DNA of 64,000 bases from the NCBI RefSeq assembly GCF_001953865.1, contig NZ_MQUQ01000003.1, forward strand, positions 447,917 through 511,916, in the 5' to 3' direction. The notes beneath the pieces are model-generated. The model did not search any database and was not told the DNA's origin. It saw nothing but the letters and a program-made list of their open reading frames with translations. Source of the DNA: Amycolatopsis coloradensis (lineage in GTDB: Bacteria; Actinomycetota; Actinomycetes; Mycobacteriales; Pseudonocardiaceae). Every line of letters begins with the position of its first letter. Position 1 is the first letter of the stretch. The position numbers and the translations under genes are program-made. This document shows positions 7,126 through 17,926 of this stretch, one piece after another.

Positions 7126-7971
7126 ATGCGCACTTCCCGAAGAATCGCCATCGCCGTCGGCTCCGCGCTGCTCCTGCTCGGCAGCGCGGTCCAGGCGTCG
7201 GCCGCCCCGTCCCCCGAGATCATGTCCATCGAACAGGATCTCCAGCAGAACGACCACACGATCGGATCGCAGATCCGGCGCGTGGAAGGCGACACCTCCA
7301 CGCATGAGTCGAAGGCCAAGGCCGCGCGGCCGCAGCCCGAGGCCGGGGTGCTCGCGACCGTCGCGGGCATGGACGTGGCCAGCTACCAGAAGAACGTCGA
7401 CTGGGCCTACTGGTGGGGTCAGGGCAAGCGCTTCGTGTGGGCGAAGGCCACCGAAGGCACGAGCTACAAGAACCCGTACTTCGCCCAGCAGTACAACGGT
7501 TCCTACAGCCAGGGCTTCATCCGCGGCGCGTACCACTTCGCCCTGCCGAACGTTTCCGGCGGCGCGGCGCAGGCGGACTTCTTCATCAACAACGGCGGCG
7601 GCTGGTCCAAGGACGGCAAGACCCTGCCGGGCGCGCTGGACATGGAGTACAACCCGTACGGCGCCACCTGCTACGGCCTGAGTCAGTCGGCGATGGGTGC
7701 CTGGATCCGGGCGTTCCACGACCGCTACCAAGCACGCACCGGCCGCTGGCCCGTCATCTACACCTCGACGAGCTGGTGGAGCACCTGCGTCGGCACGTCG
7801 CAGAACTTCGGTGGCACCGTCCCGCTGTGGATCGCGCGCTACGCGTCGACGGTGGGGGCGCTTCCGTACGGCTGGGGCTTCTACACCGTGTGGCAGTACA
7901 CCTCCAGCCCGCTCGACCAGAACACCTTCAACGGCGCATACGACCGCTTGCAGGCACTGGCCAACGGCTGA
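7126..7971 (+). CDS. Secreted GH25 lysozyme, tandem paralog
   Basis: A 281-residue exported muramidase, clearly paralogous to the previous gene (shared PYFAQQYNGS/PRFPQQYNGS, IRGAYHFA, TLPGALD-x-EYNPYG and IYTSTSWW). Signal peptide 1-27 ends AVQASAA. A polar spacer of about 50 residues precedes the barrel at AGMDVASYQKNVDW (80-93). Catalytic residues Asp83, Asp172 and Glu174 are intact. ATG 7126 is preceded by GAAGGG. The 191-base gap from the first lysozyme suggests its own promoter, and the hairpin at 7990 ends it. Paralogs with different N-terminal spacers may act at different cell-wall depths or growth stages (inference). Confidence 0.93.
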   Translation: MRTSRRIAIAVGSALLLLGSAVQASAAPSPEIMSIEQDLQQNDHTIGSQIRRVEGDTSTHESKAKAARPQPEAGVLATVAGMDVASYQKNVDWAYWWGQGKRFVWAKATEGTSYKNPYFAQQYNGSYSQGFIRGAYHFALPNVSGGAAQADFFINNGGGWSKDGKTLPGALDMEYNPYGATCYGLSQSAMGAWIRAFHDRYQARTGRWPVIYTSTSWWSTCVGTSQNFGGTVPLWIARYASTVGALPYGWGFYTVWQYTSSPLDQNTFNGAYDRLQALANG

Positions 7972-7989
7972 GCTGCGCATTTCGTGAAC

Positions 7990-8020
7990 AAGCGGCTCCC
8001 GGCCTCGCCGGGAGCCGCTT
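7990..8020 (+). terminator. Terminator hairpin after the second lysozyme
   Basis: AAGCGGCTCCCGG (7990-8002) pairs perfectly with CCGGGAGCCGCTT (8008-8020) around a 5-base loop, and is followed by TTTC. It starts 19 bases after the lysozyme stop codon and looks like an ordinary intrinsic terminator. Confidence 0.8.
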
Positions 8021-8146
8021 TCACGCGCCGCCTTCAACGCACGGTACCTTCCCCCTGAAACCCCTGGCACGGGCGGATCCGGAACCAGCGCCGACCGTCG
8101 GCCGTCTGATCTCCAGCCTCAGGCCCCAGCACGGAAGGCGAGACCG

Positions 8147-8983
8147 ATGACCTACCCACCCCAGCCAGGCCAGCCCTATGGCCAAGATCCCCAGGGGCAG
8201 CAGCCCGGCGGCTATCCGCAGCAGGGTGGCTGGGACCAGACCCAGCAGTACGGTCAGCCTCAGCAGCCGCAGGGCTGGGACCAGACCCAGCAGTATCAGC
8301 AGCAGCCCCAGCAGGGCTGGGACCAGACGCAGCAGTACCCGCAGCAGCAAGGGGCCTGGGATCCGAACGCGCAACAGCAGGGCTGGGACCCGAACAACCC
8401 GGGCTACCCGCAGGGGTACGGCGGCCCGCCCGCGCCGCCGCCGAAGAGCAAGACCGGCCTGATCATCGGGATCGTGATCGGCGTGGTCGTGCTGATCGCG
8501 TTCGGTGTCACCGGTTTCGTCGCGCCGGGCTTCCTGCTCAGCAAGGACGAAGGCGGCAACACGGCCGCGCCGCCGGCGTCGTCGTCCAGCGAGGCCCCGA
8601 CTTCCGCGCCGAAGAGCAGCCCGAAGTCGAGCGCGCCCAAGAGCAGCCCCAAGAGCACCGAAAGCGGTGGCACGGGCTCCGAAGGCAACCCGAAGGGCGT
8701 TCAAAACCTCAAGGACTTCCTGGCCAAGGTGAGCGCCGGTGACAAGGCGGGCGCGCTATCGCTGGTCTGCGCGGACATGAAGGCGACCATGGGCGACTCG
8801 ATCGACATCATGGCCCCGGCGCCTTCGCAGCTGCAGGTCACCTCGACCGCCGGTATCGGTGACGGGTTCATCACCGGTGACATCGAGGGCACGGTCAAGG
8901 GCAAGAAGGTGAGCGGATCGGGGATCTCCTCGGACGACAACCCGGACAAGTCCTTCTGCGTCCGCAACTTCTTCGTATTCTGA
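8147..8983 (+). CDS. Single-pass membrane protein with Gln/Pro-rich repeats
   Basis: A 278-residue protein I cannot place in a named functional family. Residues 1-100 are cytoplasmic and low-complexity, with three copies of GWDQTQQY (28-35, 43-50, 57-64). One membrane helix spans about 103-130 (LIIGIVIGVVVLIAFG). A Ser/Pro/Lys linker (about 140-180) leads to an outside domain of about 90 residues with two cysteines (SLVCADMK and KSFCVRNFF) that could form a disulfide. The layout resembles other actinomycete wall-facing proteins with DUF4333-like outer domains. ATG 8147 follows GGAAGG. The helix exit GFVAPGFLL resembles GFVTPGFF in the protein at 17927. The next gene starts 4 bases after the stop. 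Confidence 0.75.
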   Translation: MTYPPQPGQPYGQDPQGQQPGGYPQQGGWDQTQQYGQPQQPQGWDQTQQYQQQPQQGWDQTQQYPQQQGAWDPNAQQQGWDPNNPGYPQGYGGPPAPPPKSKTGLIIGIVIGVVVLIAFGVTGFVAPGFLLSKDEGGNTAAPPASSSSEAPTSAPKSSPKSSAPKSSPKSTESGGTGSEGNPKGVQNLKDFLAKVSAGDKAGALSLVCADMKATMGDSIDIMAPAPSQLQVTSTAGIGDGFITGDIEGTVKGKKVSGSGISSDDNPDKSFCVRNFFVF

Positions 8984-8987
8984 GCAG

Positions 8988-10097
8988 ATGAAGCGGTTGC
9001 TCCGCTCTCCACTGCTCTGGACGTTCATCGTCTCGCTCCTGCTGCTGGTCGCCGTCGGCGGCTGGTTGCTGACCGATCCGGCGACCAGCCGCAGCGAGGC
9101 ACTGAAGACCGGCGGCATCGCCGGTGGCGCCATCGTCGCGCTCTACGCGTTGTGGCTCAACGACCGGCGGCGCCAGGTCGAGGAGCGGCGGCAGGAAACC
9201 GAACGGCAGCGGCAGGAACTCGAACTGCGGCGGGCCGACCAGGACCGGGACCGGATCTCGGACGAGCGGTTCGCGAAGGCCGTCGAGCTGCTCGGGCACG
9301 ACGCCGACCAGGTGCGGGTCGGCGCCCTGCACGCGCTGGCCGGGCTGGCCCGCGGCCGGGCGGTCTACACGCAGACCGTGCTGGACATCCTGTGCTCGTA
9401 CCTGCGGCGGCCGTTCGACCATCCGCGGTACGAAGGCGAGGCGAAACGTCCGGAGAACAAGCTGCCCAAACCCGGTGACGCGGAGCAGGAGCGGGAACTC
9501 CAGGTGCGGCAGACCGCACAGCGGCTCATCGGGGAACTGCTCCCGGCCGCGGATTCCGAGGGCACGCCGGGCTACGACCTCGACCTGACCGGGGCGGTGC
9601 TCGAGTACTTCGACCTTTCGGAACGGAAGATCGGCAAGCTCCTGCTGCGCTACGGGGGTTTGTACAGCAGCACCAACCTGTCGGGCTGCGTGTTCCTCGG
9701 GCCGGTGTACCTGACCGGCGCGGGAACGGCGGACAAGAAGAAGATCGGCTTCTTCCGGTGCGATGAAGCCAAGTTCGAGCACCGGGCGTGGTTCAGCGGG
9801 GTGCAGTTCAGTGAAGACGCCGAGTTCCGCGGCACGGTGTTCGCGGGAGAGACGTCCTTCAAGGACAGCGTCTTCGCGAAGACAGCGGAATTCGGCGATG
9901 CCGAGTTCCGGAAGACGCTGGATCTGCGCCGTGCCCGGTTCGAGGGCTTCAGTGACCTGAGGTTCCGCACGACACCGGACTCGGTGTCGCTCTACAACAC
10001 GACGGTGGAACCGGCCAAGGATCACGAACTCCCGGCGGGCTGGGTCGTCGAGACCTTGTCCGACGGCCGTGCCCGGCTCACGGTGACGGACGGATGA
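8988..10097 (+). CDS. Membrane-anchored pentapeptide-repeat-like protein
   Basis: A 369-residue protein. Two hydrophobic helices (about 8-29 and 42-58) are followed by a highly charged, probably coiled segment RRRQVEERRQETERQRQELE and by ISDERFAKAVELLG...VRVGALHALAGLAR, seen in many actinomycete pentapeptide proteins. The C-terminal third carries loose pentapeptide-like repeats with a large hydrophobic residue every fifth position (for example AEFRGTVFAGETSFKDSVF), which normally fold as a right-handed beta-helix. Function is unknown. It starts 4 bases after the upstream gene and overlaps the next one by 4 bases, so all three are likely cotranscribed. Confidence 0.8.
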   Translation: MKRLLRSPLLWTFIVSLLLLVAVGGWLLTDPATSRSEALKTGGIAGGAIVALYALWLNDRRRQVEERRQETERQRQELELRRADQDRDRISDERFAKAVELLGHDADQVRVGALHALAGLARGRAVYTQTVLDILCSYLRRPFDHPRYEGEAKRPENKLPKPGDAEQERELQVRQTAQRLIGELLPAADSEGTPGYDLDLTGAVLEYFDLSERKIGKLLLRYGGLYSSTNLSGCVFLGPVYLTGAGTADKKKIGFFRCDEAKFEHRAWFSGVQFSEDAEFRGTVFAGETSFKDSVFAKTAEFGDAEFRKTLDLRRARFEGFSDLRFRTTPDSVSLYNTTVEPAKDHELPAGWVVETLSDGRARLTVTDG

Positions 10098-10936
10098 GGC
10101 GCCTGCTCAGGTCGCCGCTGCTGTGGACGTTGCTGTCCTCGATCGCGGTGCTGGTCGGGGTCACCGCCTGGCTGCTCACGGATCGCGCGACGAGCCGCGG
10201 TGACGCGCTCAAGACCGGTGCCCTCGCCGGCGGGGCGATCGCCGCGCTCTACGGGCTCTGGCTCAACGACCGGCGGAGACGGACCGAGGAGGACCGGCAC
10301 GAGATCGAGCGCAGCCGGATCTCGGACGAGCGCTTCGCCAAGTCGATCGAACTGCTGGGCAACGAGGCCGACCAGGTGCGGGTCGGGGCGATGCATTCGC
10401 TCGCGGGGCTGGCCAGGACGCGGCCGGAGTACCGGCAGACGGTGCTCGACGTGCTGTGCGCCTACCTGCGGCGGCCGTTCGCCCATCCCGCGTTCACCCC
10501 GGGCAACCCTTGGAACGACACCGAACGCGAGGCCGAGGCCGAACGGGAACGGCTGGTCCGGCGCGCGGCCGAACGGCTGATCCGCGACATCCTTCCCCAC
10601 GCCGGGACCACCGGTCCGACCTTCGGGCTCAACCTCAGCGACGCGCGGATCGACAAGCTGGAACTGACGGCGAGGCGGGTCGGCTGGTTCGGCGCGGATC
10701 GCAGTGAGGTGCTGCATCACCTCGTCTTCGAGAACGCCGAACTCTCCGGGAAGTTCTCGCTCAACCATGCGACGATCCACGGCGAGCTCAGGCTCACCGG
10801 AGCGGCCTTCAAACGACGGGTGCAGATGGACGGCCTGACCGTCGAGAAGCCGGTCGACTTCAGCGTGGCCACCTTCGCGGAGCCACCGTTGCTGGAGGGC
10901 GCCAAGCTCGCGCCCGGTACGACTCTGCCGAGCTGA
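10094..10936 (+). CDS. Membrane-anchored pentapeptide-repeat-like protein, tandem paralog
   Basis: A 280-residue paralog of the preceding protein: LRSPLLWT, WLLTD-x-ATSR, DALKTGALAGGAIAALYGLW, LNDRRR and SDERFAKSIELLGNEADQVR correspond segment by segment. It lacks most of the charged coil and has a shorter C-terminal repeat region (HLVFENAELSGKFSLNHATI, VQMDGLTVEKPVDFS). The ATGA overlap with the upstream stop shows tight coupling. Two similar anchored proteins in a row suggest hetero-oligomers or recent duplication. Function unknown. Confidence 0.78.
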   Translation: MRRLLRSPLLWTLLSSIAVLVGVTAWLLTDRATSRGDALKTGALAGGAIAALYGLWLNDRRRRTEEDRHEIERSRISDERFAKSIELLGNEADQVRVGAMHSLAGLARTRPEYRQTVLDVLCAYLRRPFAHPAFTPGNPWNDTEREAEAERERLVRRAAERLIRDILPHAGTTGPTFGLNLSDARIDKLELTARRVGWFGADRSEVLHHLVFENAELSGKFSLNHATIHGELRLTGAAFKRRVQMDGLTVEKPVDFSVATFAEPPLLEGAKLAPGTTLPS

Positions 10937-10976
10937 AGGACGGTTGAACCGCCCTGAGGGCGACTGGCCGGTGGCC

Positions 10977-11033
10977 GTGTCGCGAAAGCCACTTTCAGGA
11001 CATCAGACGTCCCGAAAGTGGCTTTCGCGACAC
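10977..11033. terminator. 20-base perfect hairpin (family B repeat)
   Basis: Arms 10977-10996 and 11014-11033 are perfect inverted repeats of 20 bases, reading GTGTCGCGAAAGCCACTTTC on the left. After one mismatch the stem continues with GGAC/GTCC. It lies after the stop of the pentapeptide gene and before the purL stop on the other strand. Copies of the same sequence occur at 28171 and 54317. Confidence 0.7.
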
Positions 11034-11075
11034 CCGGGATGGCTCTGGCCCTCGTGCGCTCGCTCATGTCTGCCT

Positions 11076-11111
11076 GCCCCACCGCAAGTAGAGGACTACT
11101 TGCGGTGGGGC
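11076..11111. terminator. 15-base hairpin at the 3' end of purL (family C repeat)
   Basis: GCCCCACCGCAAGTA (11076-11090) pairs with TACTTGCGGTGGGGC (11097-11111) around the loop GAGGAC. It ends 9 bases from the purL stop codon and can terminate purL; together with the 10977 element it gives two stems between convergent genes. A related element is at 33973. Confidence 0.7.
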
Positions 11112-11120
11112 ACGACATCT

Positions 11121-13439
<2,319 letters not shown>

Positions 13440-13534
13440 GGCCCTAAGAGTAGGTGAGCGCCGAGGGCGGCTCGCGGTCGCCCACGGATAAATCGGTCGC
13501 GCCGAGGGCGGTGATCCGCTTACCGTCGGCAATC

Positions 13535-15160
13535 GTGCTTTCCGCCACATATCCCCTTCCGCGACTGAGGCTGCCCGCCAAGCCGACCGCCTGGCGCTAC
13601 CTGGTCGCGATGATGCTCGCGCGGCCGGGACTGCTCGCCGTCTCGGCGATCAGCGGTGCGCTCTGGTCGCTGCCGATCGCCTTGCTGCCGGTCGCGATCG
13701 GCCGGGGCATCGACGCGATCGGCAGCGGTGACGGCGACTCGGTCTGGCTGTGGGGTCTCGCGGCGGCCGGGCTCGGCATCGCGCAGACGCTGGCGGGCAC
13801 GGTGCAGCACTTCGCGTCCTACGGCTGCTGGATCCACGGCGCCGGGGTGACGCAGCGCCTGACCACCGAGCACGCCGCGAAGCTGGGCGCGAACCTGCGG
13901 GACACGACCACCACCGGTGACGTGGTCTCGATCACCACCAGCGACATCAACCCGATCGGTGACTCCTTCGAGGTACTCGGCCGGGCCTTCGGTTCACTGA
14001 TCGCGTTCATCGTGTGCGCGACGGCGCTGCTGACGACGTCCCCACTGCTCGGCGTGGTCGCGCTGGTGGGCGTGCCGTTGGCGGTGGTGGGCATCGGCCC
14101 GCTGCTGAAGCCGCTGGAGAAGCGCCAGACGAAGCAGCGCGAGGAGAAGACCGACGTCAACGCGCTGGCCGCGGACATCGTGTCCGGCCTGCGGATCCTT
14201 CGCGGTGTCGGCGGCGAGAAGCAGTTCCTCGACCGTTTCCGCCGATCCAGCCAGCGAGTGCGGGCGGCCGGTGTGCAGGTCGGGCGCAGCGAGGCGTGGC
14301 TTGCCGCGGCGGAGGTCGCGCTGCCGGGCCTGGTCACGGTGGTCATCACCTGGCTGGGGGCGCAACTGGCGCTCAACGGCGCCATCGGCGTCGGCGAGCT
14401 GATCACGTTCTACGGCGTCTCGGTGTTCCTGGTGATCCCGGTGACGACGGCGACCGAGTTCGCGGGCGTGCTGAGCGCCGCGCTGGTTTCGGCGCGGAAG
14501 GTGTGCAAACTGCTGTCCACCGAACGCACGCTCGCCGAACCGGAGACCCCGCTGCCGCTGCCGGAAGGCCCGCTGGACCTGTACGACGAGACGTCCGGGA
14601 TCAGGGCCGAGGCCGGGAAGCTGACCGTGATCGACGTCGGAGCCGATGCCGAGGCGGTGGCTTCACGGATGGCGCGGTTCACCGATCCGAGTGAACCTGC
14701 CCTCGTCGGCGGGGTCCCGGTGGACCAGGTCGCCCTCGGCGAACTGCGGCGACGGGTGGTTTTCGCGCACAACCAGGACATCTGGTTCTCCGGGGTGCTG
14801 CGCGAGCAGGTCGCCCCCGCGGAGCCTGGCGACGTCGAGATCACCGAAGCGCTGTACGCGGCGGACGCCGAAGACATCGTGGACGCGCTGCCCAACGGCG
14901 TCGACGAAGTGATCGGCGAACGCGGACGTGAGGTTTCCGGCGGTCAGCGGCAGCGGCTGAACCTGGCCCGCGCGCTGGCGACCGACGCCGACGTCCTGCT
15001 GCTCGACGAGCCGACCTCGGCCGTCGACGCGCACACCGAAGCTCGCATAACCGAACGCGTCGCGAAGCTGCGGCGCGGCAAGACCACCGTCGTGTTCAGC
15101 CAGAGTCCACTGTGGACTCACGTGGCCGACGAGGTCGTGAGTACGAAAGTGCCCGCATGA
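13535..15160 (+). CDS. ABC exporter half-transporter with degenerate Walker A site
   Basis: A membrane domain of six helices (about residues 20-300, with [20 protein letters not shown] and [15 protein letters not shown]) is fused to a nucleotide-binding domain. The ABC signature [15 protein letters not shown] (from 467) and the Walker [10 protein letters not shown] (catalytic Glu492) are intact. The Walker A P-loop is not: [13 protein letters not shown] (363-375) replaces G-x-x-G-x-G-K-S/T. The switch histidine is also missing (VFSQSP). It overlaps the next gene by 4 bases, so the two form a heterodimeric exporter in which this half supplies the signature and the partner the P-loop. The substrate is unknown. 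The start is uncertain: GTG 13535 fits the family N-terminus; GTG 13454 would add 27 residues. Confidence 0.9.
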   Translation: MLSATYPLPRLRLPAKPTAWRYLVAMMLARPGLLAVSAISGALWSLPIALLPVAIGRGIDAIGSGDGDSVWLWGLAAAGLGIAQTLAGTVQHFASYGCWIHGAGVTQRLTTEHAAKLGANLRDTTTTGDVVSITTSDINPIGDSFEVLGRAFGSLIAFIVCATALLTTSPLLGVVALVGVPLAVVGIGPLLKPLEKRQTKQREEKTDVNALAADIVSGLRILRGVGGEKQFLDRFRRSSQRVRAAGVQVGRSEAWLAAAEVALPGLVTVVITWLGAQLALNGAIGVGELITFYGVSVFLVIPVTTATEFAGVLSAALVSARKVCKLLSTERTLAEPETPLPLPEGPLDLYDETSGIRAEAGKLTVIDVGADAEAVASRMARFTDPSEPALVGGVPVDQVALGELRRRVVFAHNQDIWFSGVLREQVAPAEPGDVEITEALYAADAEDIVDALPNGVDEVIGERGREVSGGQRQRLNLARALATDADVLLLDEPTSAVDAHTEARITERVAKLRRGKTTVVFSQSPLWTHVADEVVSTKVPA

Positions 15161-16884
15161 AGAAGCTGCCGCTGGCAGACAAACGAGACGTCCGACGATG
15201 GATCAAGGAGACCGCGCGGGACAACAAACGCGAGTTCTCCGTGATGCTCGGCCTGTTCTGCGTCGCGACCGCGATCGGGCTGGCCGGGCCGCAACTGCTG
15301 GGCGCGCTGGTGGACGAGGTGTCCGGAGGCACGACCACCACCACGATCACCTGGCTCGCGATCGCGTTCGTGGTCGTGCTGGGCGCGCAGGCGTGGTTCA
15401 AGGGACTGGCGCGGCTGCGCGCGCGGGTGTTCGGCGAGCGGATCCTGGCGCATAACCGCGAGGAGTTCGTCAGCAACGCGCTGGACCTGCCGCTCGGCAC
15501 GGTCGAGGCGGCGGGCACCGGTGACCTGCTCAGCCGCGCGACCACCGACGTCAGCCGGATCGACCACGCGGTGCGGCACGGCGCGCCGGAGATCCTGATC
15601 GCCGCGGTCACCGTGGTGTTCACCGTGGTGGCGATGGTGATCACGTCGCCGTTCCTGGCGCTCGGCCTGCTGGTCGCGCTGCCGCTGCTGGTGCCGGTGA
15701 ACATCTGGTACCAGCGGCGGGTGCCGGACGTGATGCGGCGGATGCTGGACCGGTGGTCCGAACTCCAGTCGGCCACGCACGAGACCGCGGAGGGCGCGCG
15801 GACCGCCGAGGCGCTGAACCTGACCGGCCGCCGCGTGCGTGCCGGGCACGACGGCCTCGACGAGGCGATGCTGGGCGAACGCAAGATCCGGGCGTTGCAG
15901 ATGTGGTGGATCCCGTCGCTGGAGATCAGCTACGTGCTGCCGGTGCCGGTGATGCTCGGGCTGGGCCTGCTCGCCTACTCGAACGGCTGGGAAGGGCTCG
16001 GCACGATCACCGCGATGCTGCTGTACTCGCAGGTCATGACCGGTCCGCTGAACGAGGCACTGTTCTGGCTCGCGGACATGCAGGTCGCCGGGGCTTCGCT
16101 GCGGCGGCTGCTGGGTGTCCGGCCCTCCGACTCCGAGGCTTCGGTTTCGGATGCTCCGCGCGGTCAGGACATCGAGGTCCGCGACGTGCGCTTCGGCTAC
16201 AACGCGGACCGCGAGGTACTGCACGGGATCGACCTGCTCGTGCCGCGCGGCGAGCGGCTGGCGATCGTCGGGCCGTCGGGCGCCGGCAAGTCGACCCTGG
16301 GCAGGCTGCTGGCCGGGATGTCGGCGCCGACCTCGGGTTCGGTGCGGATCGGCGGGGCCGAGGTGTCGTCGCTGCCGGACGACGTCCTGCGCGGTGAGGT
16401 CCTGCTGCTGACCCAGGAGCACCACGTGTTCGCGGGAACGCTGCGGGACAACCTGACGCTGCCCGCCGGGGACTGGTCCGACGACCGGCTGCTGGCCGCG
16501 CTGGCCTCGGTCGGCGCTTCGGAGTGGGTGGCCGCGCTGCCGGACGGGCTCGACACCAAGGTCGGCGCGGGCGCGACGGCGGTCCCGGCGGCGATGGCGC
16601 AGCAGCTGGCGCTGGCCCGAGTGGTGCTGGCCGACCCGCACACGCTGGTGCTGGACGAAGCGACGTCACTGCTGGACACGGGTTCGGCGCGGGAACTGGA
16701 GCGGTCTTTGAGCGCGGTGCTCGAAGGGCGCACGGTGATCGCGATCGCCCACCGGCTGCACACCGCGGCCGCGGCGGACCGGGTCGCCGTCATCGAGGGC
16801 GGCCGGGTGACCGAACTGGGCTCGCACTCGGAGCTTCTTGCGGCGGGTGGGCCTTATGCGGCTCTGGTGGCGGCGGCGTCCTGA
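15157..16884 (+). CDS. ABC exporter half-transporter with intact Walker A but degenerate signature
   Basis: A 575-residue partner of the preceding gene. It has six membrane helices (about 25-300) and an ATPase domain with a normal P-loop GPSGAGKST (372-380), Walker B TLVLDEATS (Glu501) and switch histidine AIAHRLHT. The ABC signature is replaced by VPAAMAQ (476-482). With the upstream half this allows one complete composite ATP site (P-loop here, signature there), while the second site lacks both elements. ATG 15157 lies in an ATGA overlap with the upstream stop. The pair interrupts the purQ-purL order. A family A hairpin follows at once. Confidence 0.92.
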   Translation: MKKLPLADKRDVRRWIKETARDNKREFSVMLGLFCVATAIGLAGPQLLGALVDEVSGGTTTTTITWLAIAFVVVLGAQAWFKGLARLRARVFGERILAHNREEFVSNALDLPLGTVEAAGTGDLLSRATTDVSRIDHAVRHGAPEILIAAVTVVFTVVAMVITSPFLALGLLVALPLLVPVNIWYQRRVPDVMRRMLDRWSELQSATHETAEGARTAEALNLTGRRVRAGHDGLDEAMLGERKIRALQMWWIPSLEISYVLPVPVMLGLGLLAYSNGWEGLGTITAMLLYSQVMTGPLNEALFWLADMQVAGASLRRLLGVRPSDSEASVSDAPRGQDIEVRDVRFGYNADREVLHGIDLLVPRGERLAIVGPSGAGKSTLGRLLAGMSAPTSGSVRIGGAEVSSLPDDVLRGEVLLLTQEHHVFAGTLRDNLTLPAGDWSDDRLLAALASVGASEWVAALPDGLDTKVGAGATAVPAAMAQQLALARVVLADPHTLVLDEATSLLDTGSARELERSLSAVLEGRTVIAIAHRLHTAAAADRVAVIEGGRVTELGSHSELLAAGGPYAALVAAAS

Positions 16885-16886
16885 AG

Positions 16887-16941
16887 TGTTATGAACGGTC
16901 CGTTCATAACAGGATTTGTTATGAACGGACCGTTTATAACA
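16887..16941. terminator. 25-base double palindrome between convergent genes (family A)
   Basis: Arms 16887-16911 and 16917-16941 pair over 25 bases with one mismatch and a 5-base loop. Each arm is itself a palindrome: GTTATGAACGG, one central base, then CCGTTCATAAC. The element begins 2 bases after the ABC exporter stop and ends 5 bases before the purQ stop, so it should terminate both transcripts. Confidence 0.75.
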
Positions 16942-16946
16942 CGCGC

Positions 16947-17624
16947 TCAAGCGGAAACGAGGGCGTCCACGGCGCTGTAGAACATGCCGAGACCGTCATC
17001 GGAAGGCCCGGTGAGGGCGTCGATGGCGTGCTCCGGATGCGGCATGAGCCCGACCACGCGGCCGTTCTCGCTGCGGATTCCGGCGATGTCGTTGCGCGAG
17101 CCGTTCGGGTTGCCGCCGACATAGCGGAACACCACGCGACCCTCACCCTCCAGCTCGTCGAGGGTGGCCTGTTCGGCGACGAAGCAGCCGTCGATGTTCT
17201 TCATCGGGATGAGGATCTCGGCGTCTTTCTCGTACCGGGTGGTCCACGCGGTGTCGTTGTTCTCGACGCGCAGCCACTGGTCACGGCAGATGAAGTGCAG
17301 GCCCGCGTTGCGGATCATCGCGCCCGGCAGCAGCCCGGCCTCGCACAGGATCTGGAAGCCGTTGCAGATGCCCAGCACCGGCATGCCCTTGTGGGCGGCC
17401 TCGATCACCGACGACATCACCGGCGCGAAGCGGGCGATGACGCCGGCGCGCAGGTAGTCGCCGTAGGAGAAGCCACCGGGGACGACGACGGCGTCGACGC
17501 CCTTGAGGTCCTCGTCGGCGTGCCACAGCGGCACGGCTTCGGCGTCGGCGTAGCGGGCCGCGCGGGCCGCGTCGCCGTCGTCCAGTGTGCCGGGGAAGGT
17601 GATGACCCCGATCCGGGCGCTCAC
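16947..17624 (-). CDS. purQ: Phosphoribosylformylglycinamidine synthase I (glutaminase subunit)
   Basis: A 225-residue class I glutamine amidotransferase that feeds ammonia to PurL. The nucleophile is Cys87 in [16 protein letters not shown], and the catalytic pair is His196/Glu198 in [27 protein letters not shown] matches the family oxyanion region. The GTG at 17624 overlaps the purS stop codon (GTGA), so translation is coupled. A strong hairpin at its 3' end separates it from the convergent ABC exporter genes; purL is not in this operon. Confidence 0.97.
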   Translation of the reverse strand: MSARIGVITFPGTLDDGDAARAARYADAEAVPLWHADEDLKGVDAVVVPGGFSYGDYLRAGVIARFAPVMSSVIEAAHKGMPVLGICNGFQILCEAGLLPGAMIRNAGLHFICRDQWLRVENNDTAWTTRYEKDAEILIPMKNIDGCFVAEQATLDELEGEGRVVFRYVGGNPNGSRNDIAGIRSENGRVVGLMPHPEHAIDALTGPSDDGLGMFYSAVDALVSA

Positions 17625-17860
17625 GCGTCGACCCGCTTGATGGTCCACTGCTCGATCACCGGGTTCGCGAGGAAGCCCTCGGCGATCTTCTCGAGCGTCG
17701 CATCGTCGACGGAGTCGTCGACCTCGATCTCGAAGTGCTTGCCCTGGCGGATCTCACCGATCCCGGTGAAGCCGAGACGACCGGCCGCGCCGAGCGCGGC
17801 CTGCCCCTGCGGGTCGAGGATTTCGGGCTTGGGCATGACGTCGACAACGACTCGGGCCAC
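17621..17860 (-). CDS. purS: Phosphoribosylformylglycinamidine synthase, PurS subunit
   Basis: A 79-residue small subunit that bridges PurL and PurQ in the FGAM synthase complex. Visible features are [38 protein letters not shown] and the C-terminal NPVIEQW, all typical of PurS. GTG 17860 is chosen because AAGGAG lies 9 bases upstream; an in-frame GTG at 17881 would place that ribosome site inside the coding sequence. It is the first gene of purS-purQ and diverges from the membrane protein gene at 17927. Confidence 0.95.
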   Translation of the reverse strand: MARVVVDVMPKPEILDPQGQAALGAAGRLGFTGIGEIRQGKHFEIEVDDSVDDATLEKIAEGFLANPVIEQWTIKRVDA

Positions 17861-17926
17861 GGCAGGCTGCTCCTTATTCACGCAGGTCGTGGGTACCGCC
17901 CGAGCCTACTTCACTACGGTTGACGC

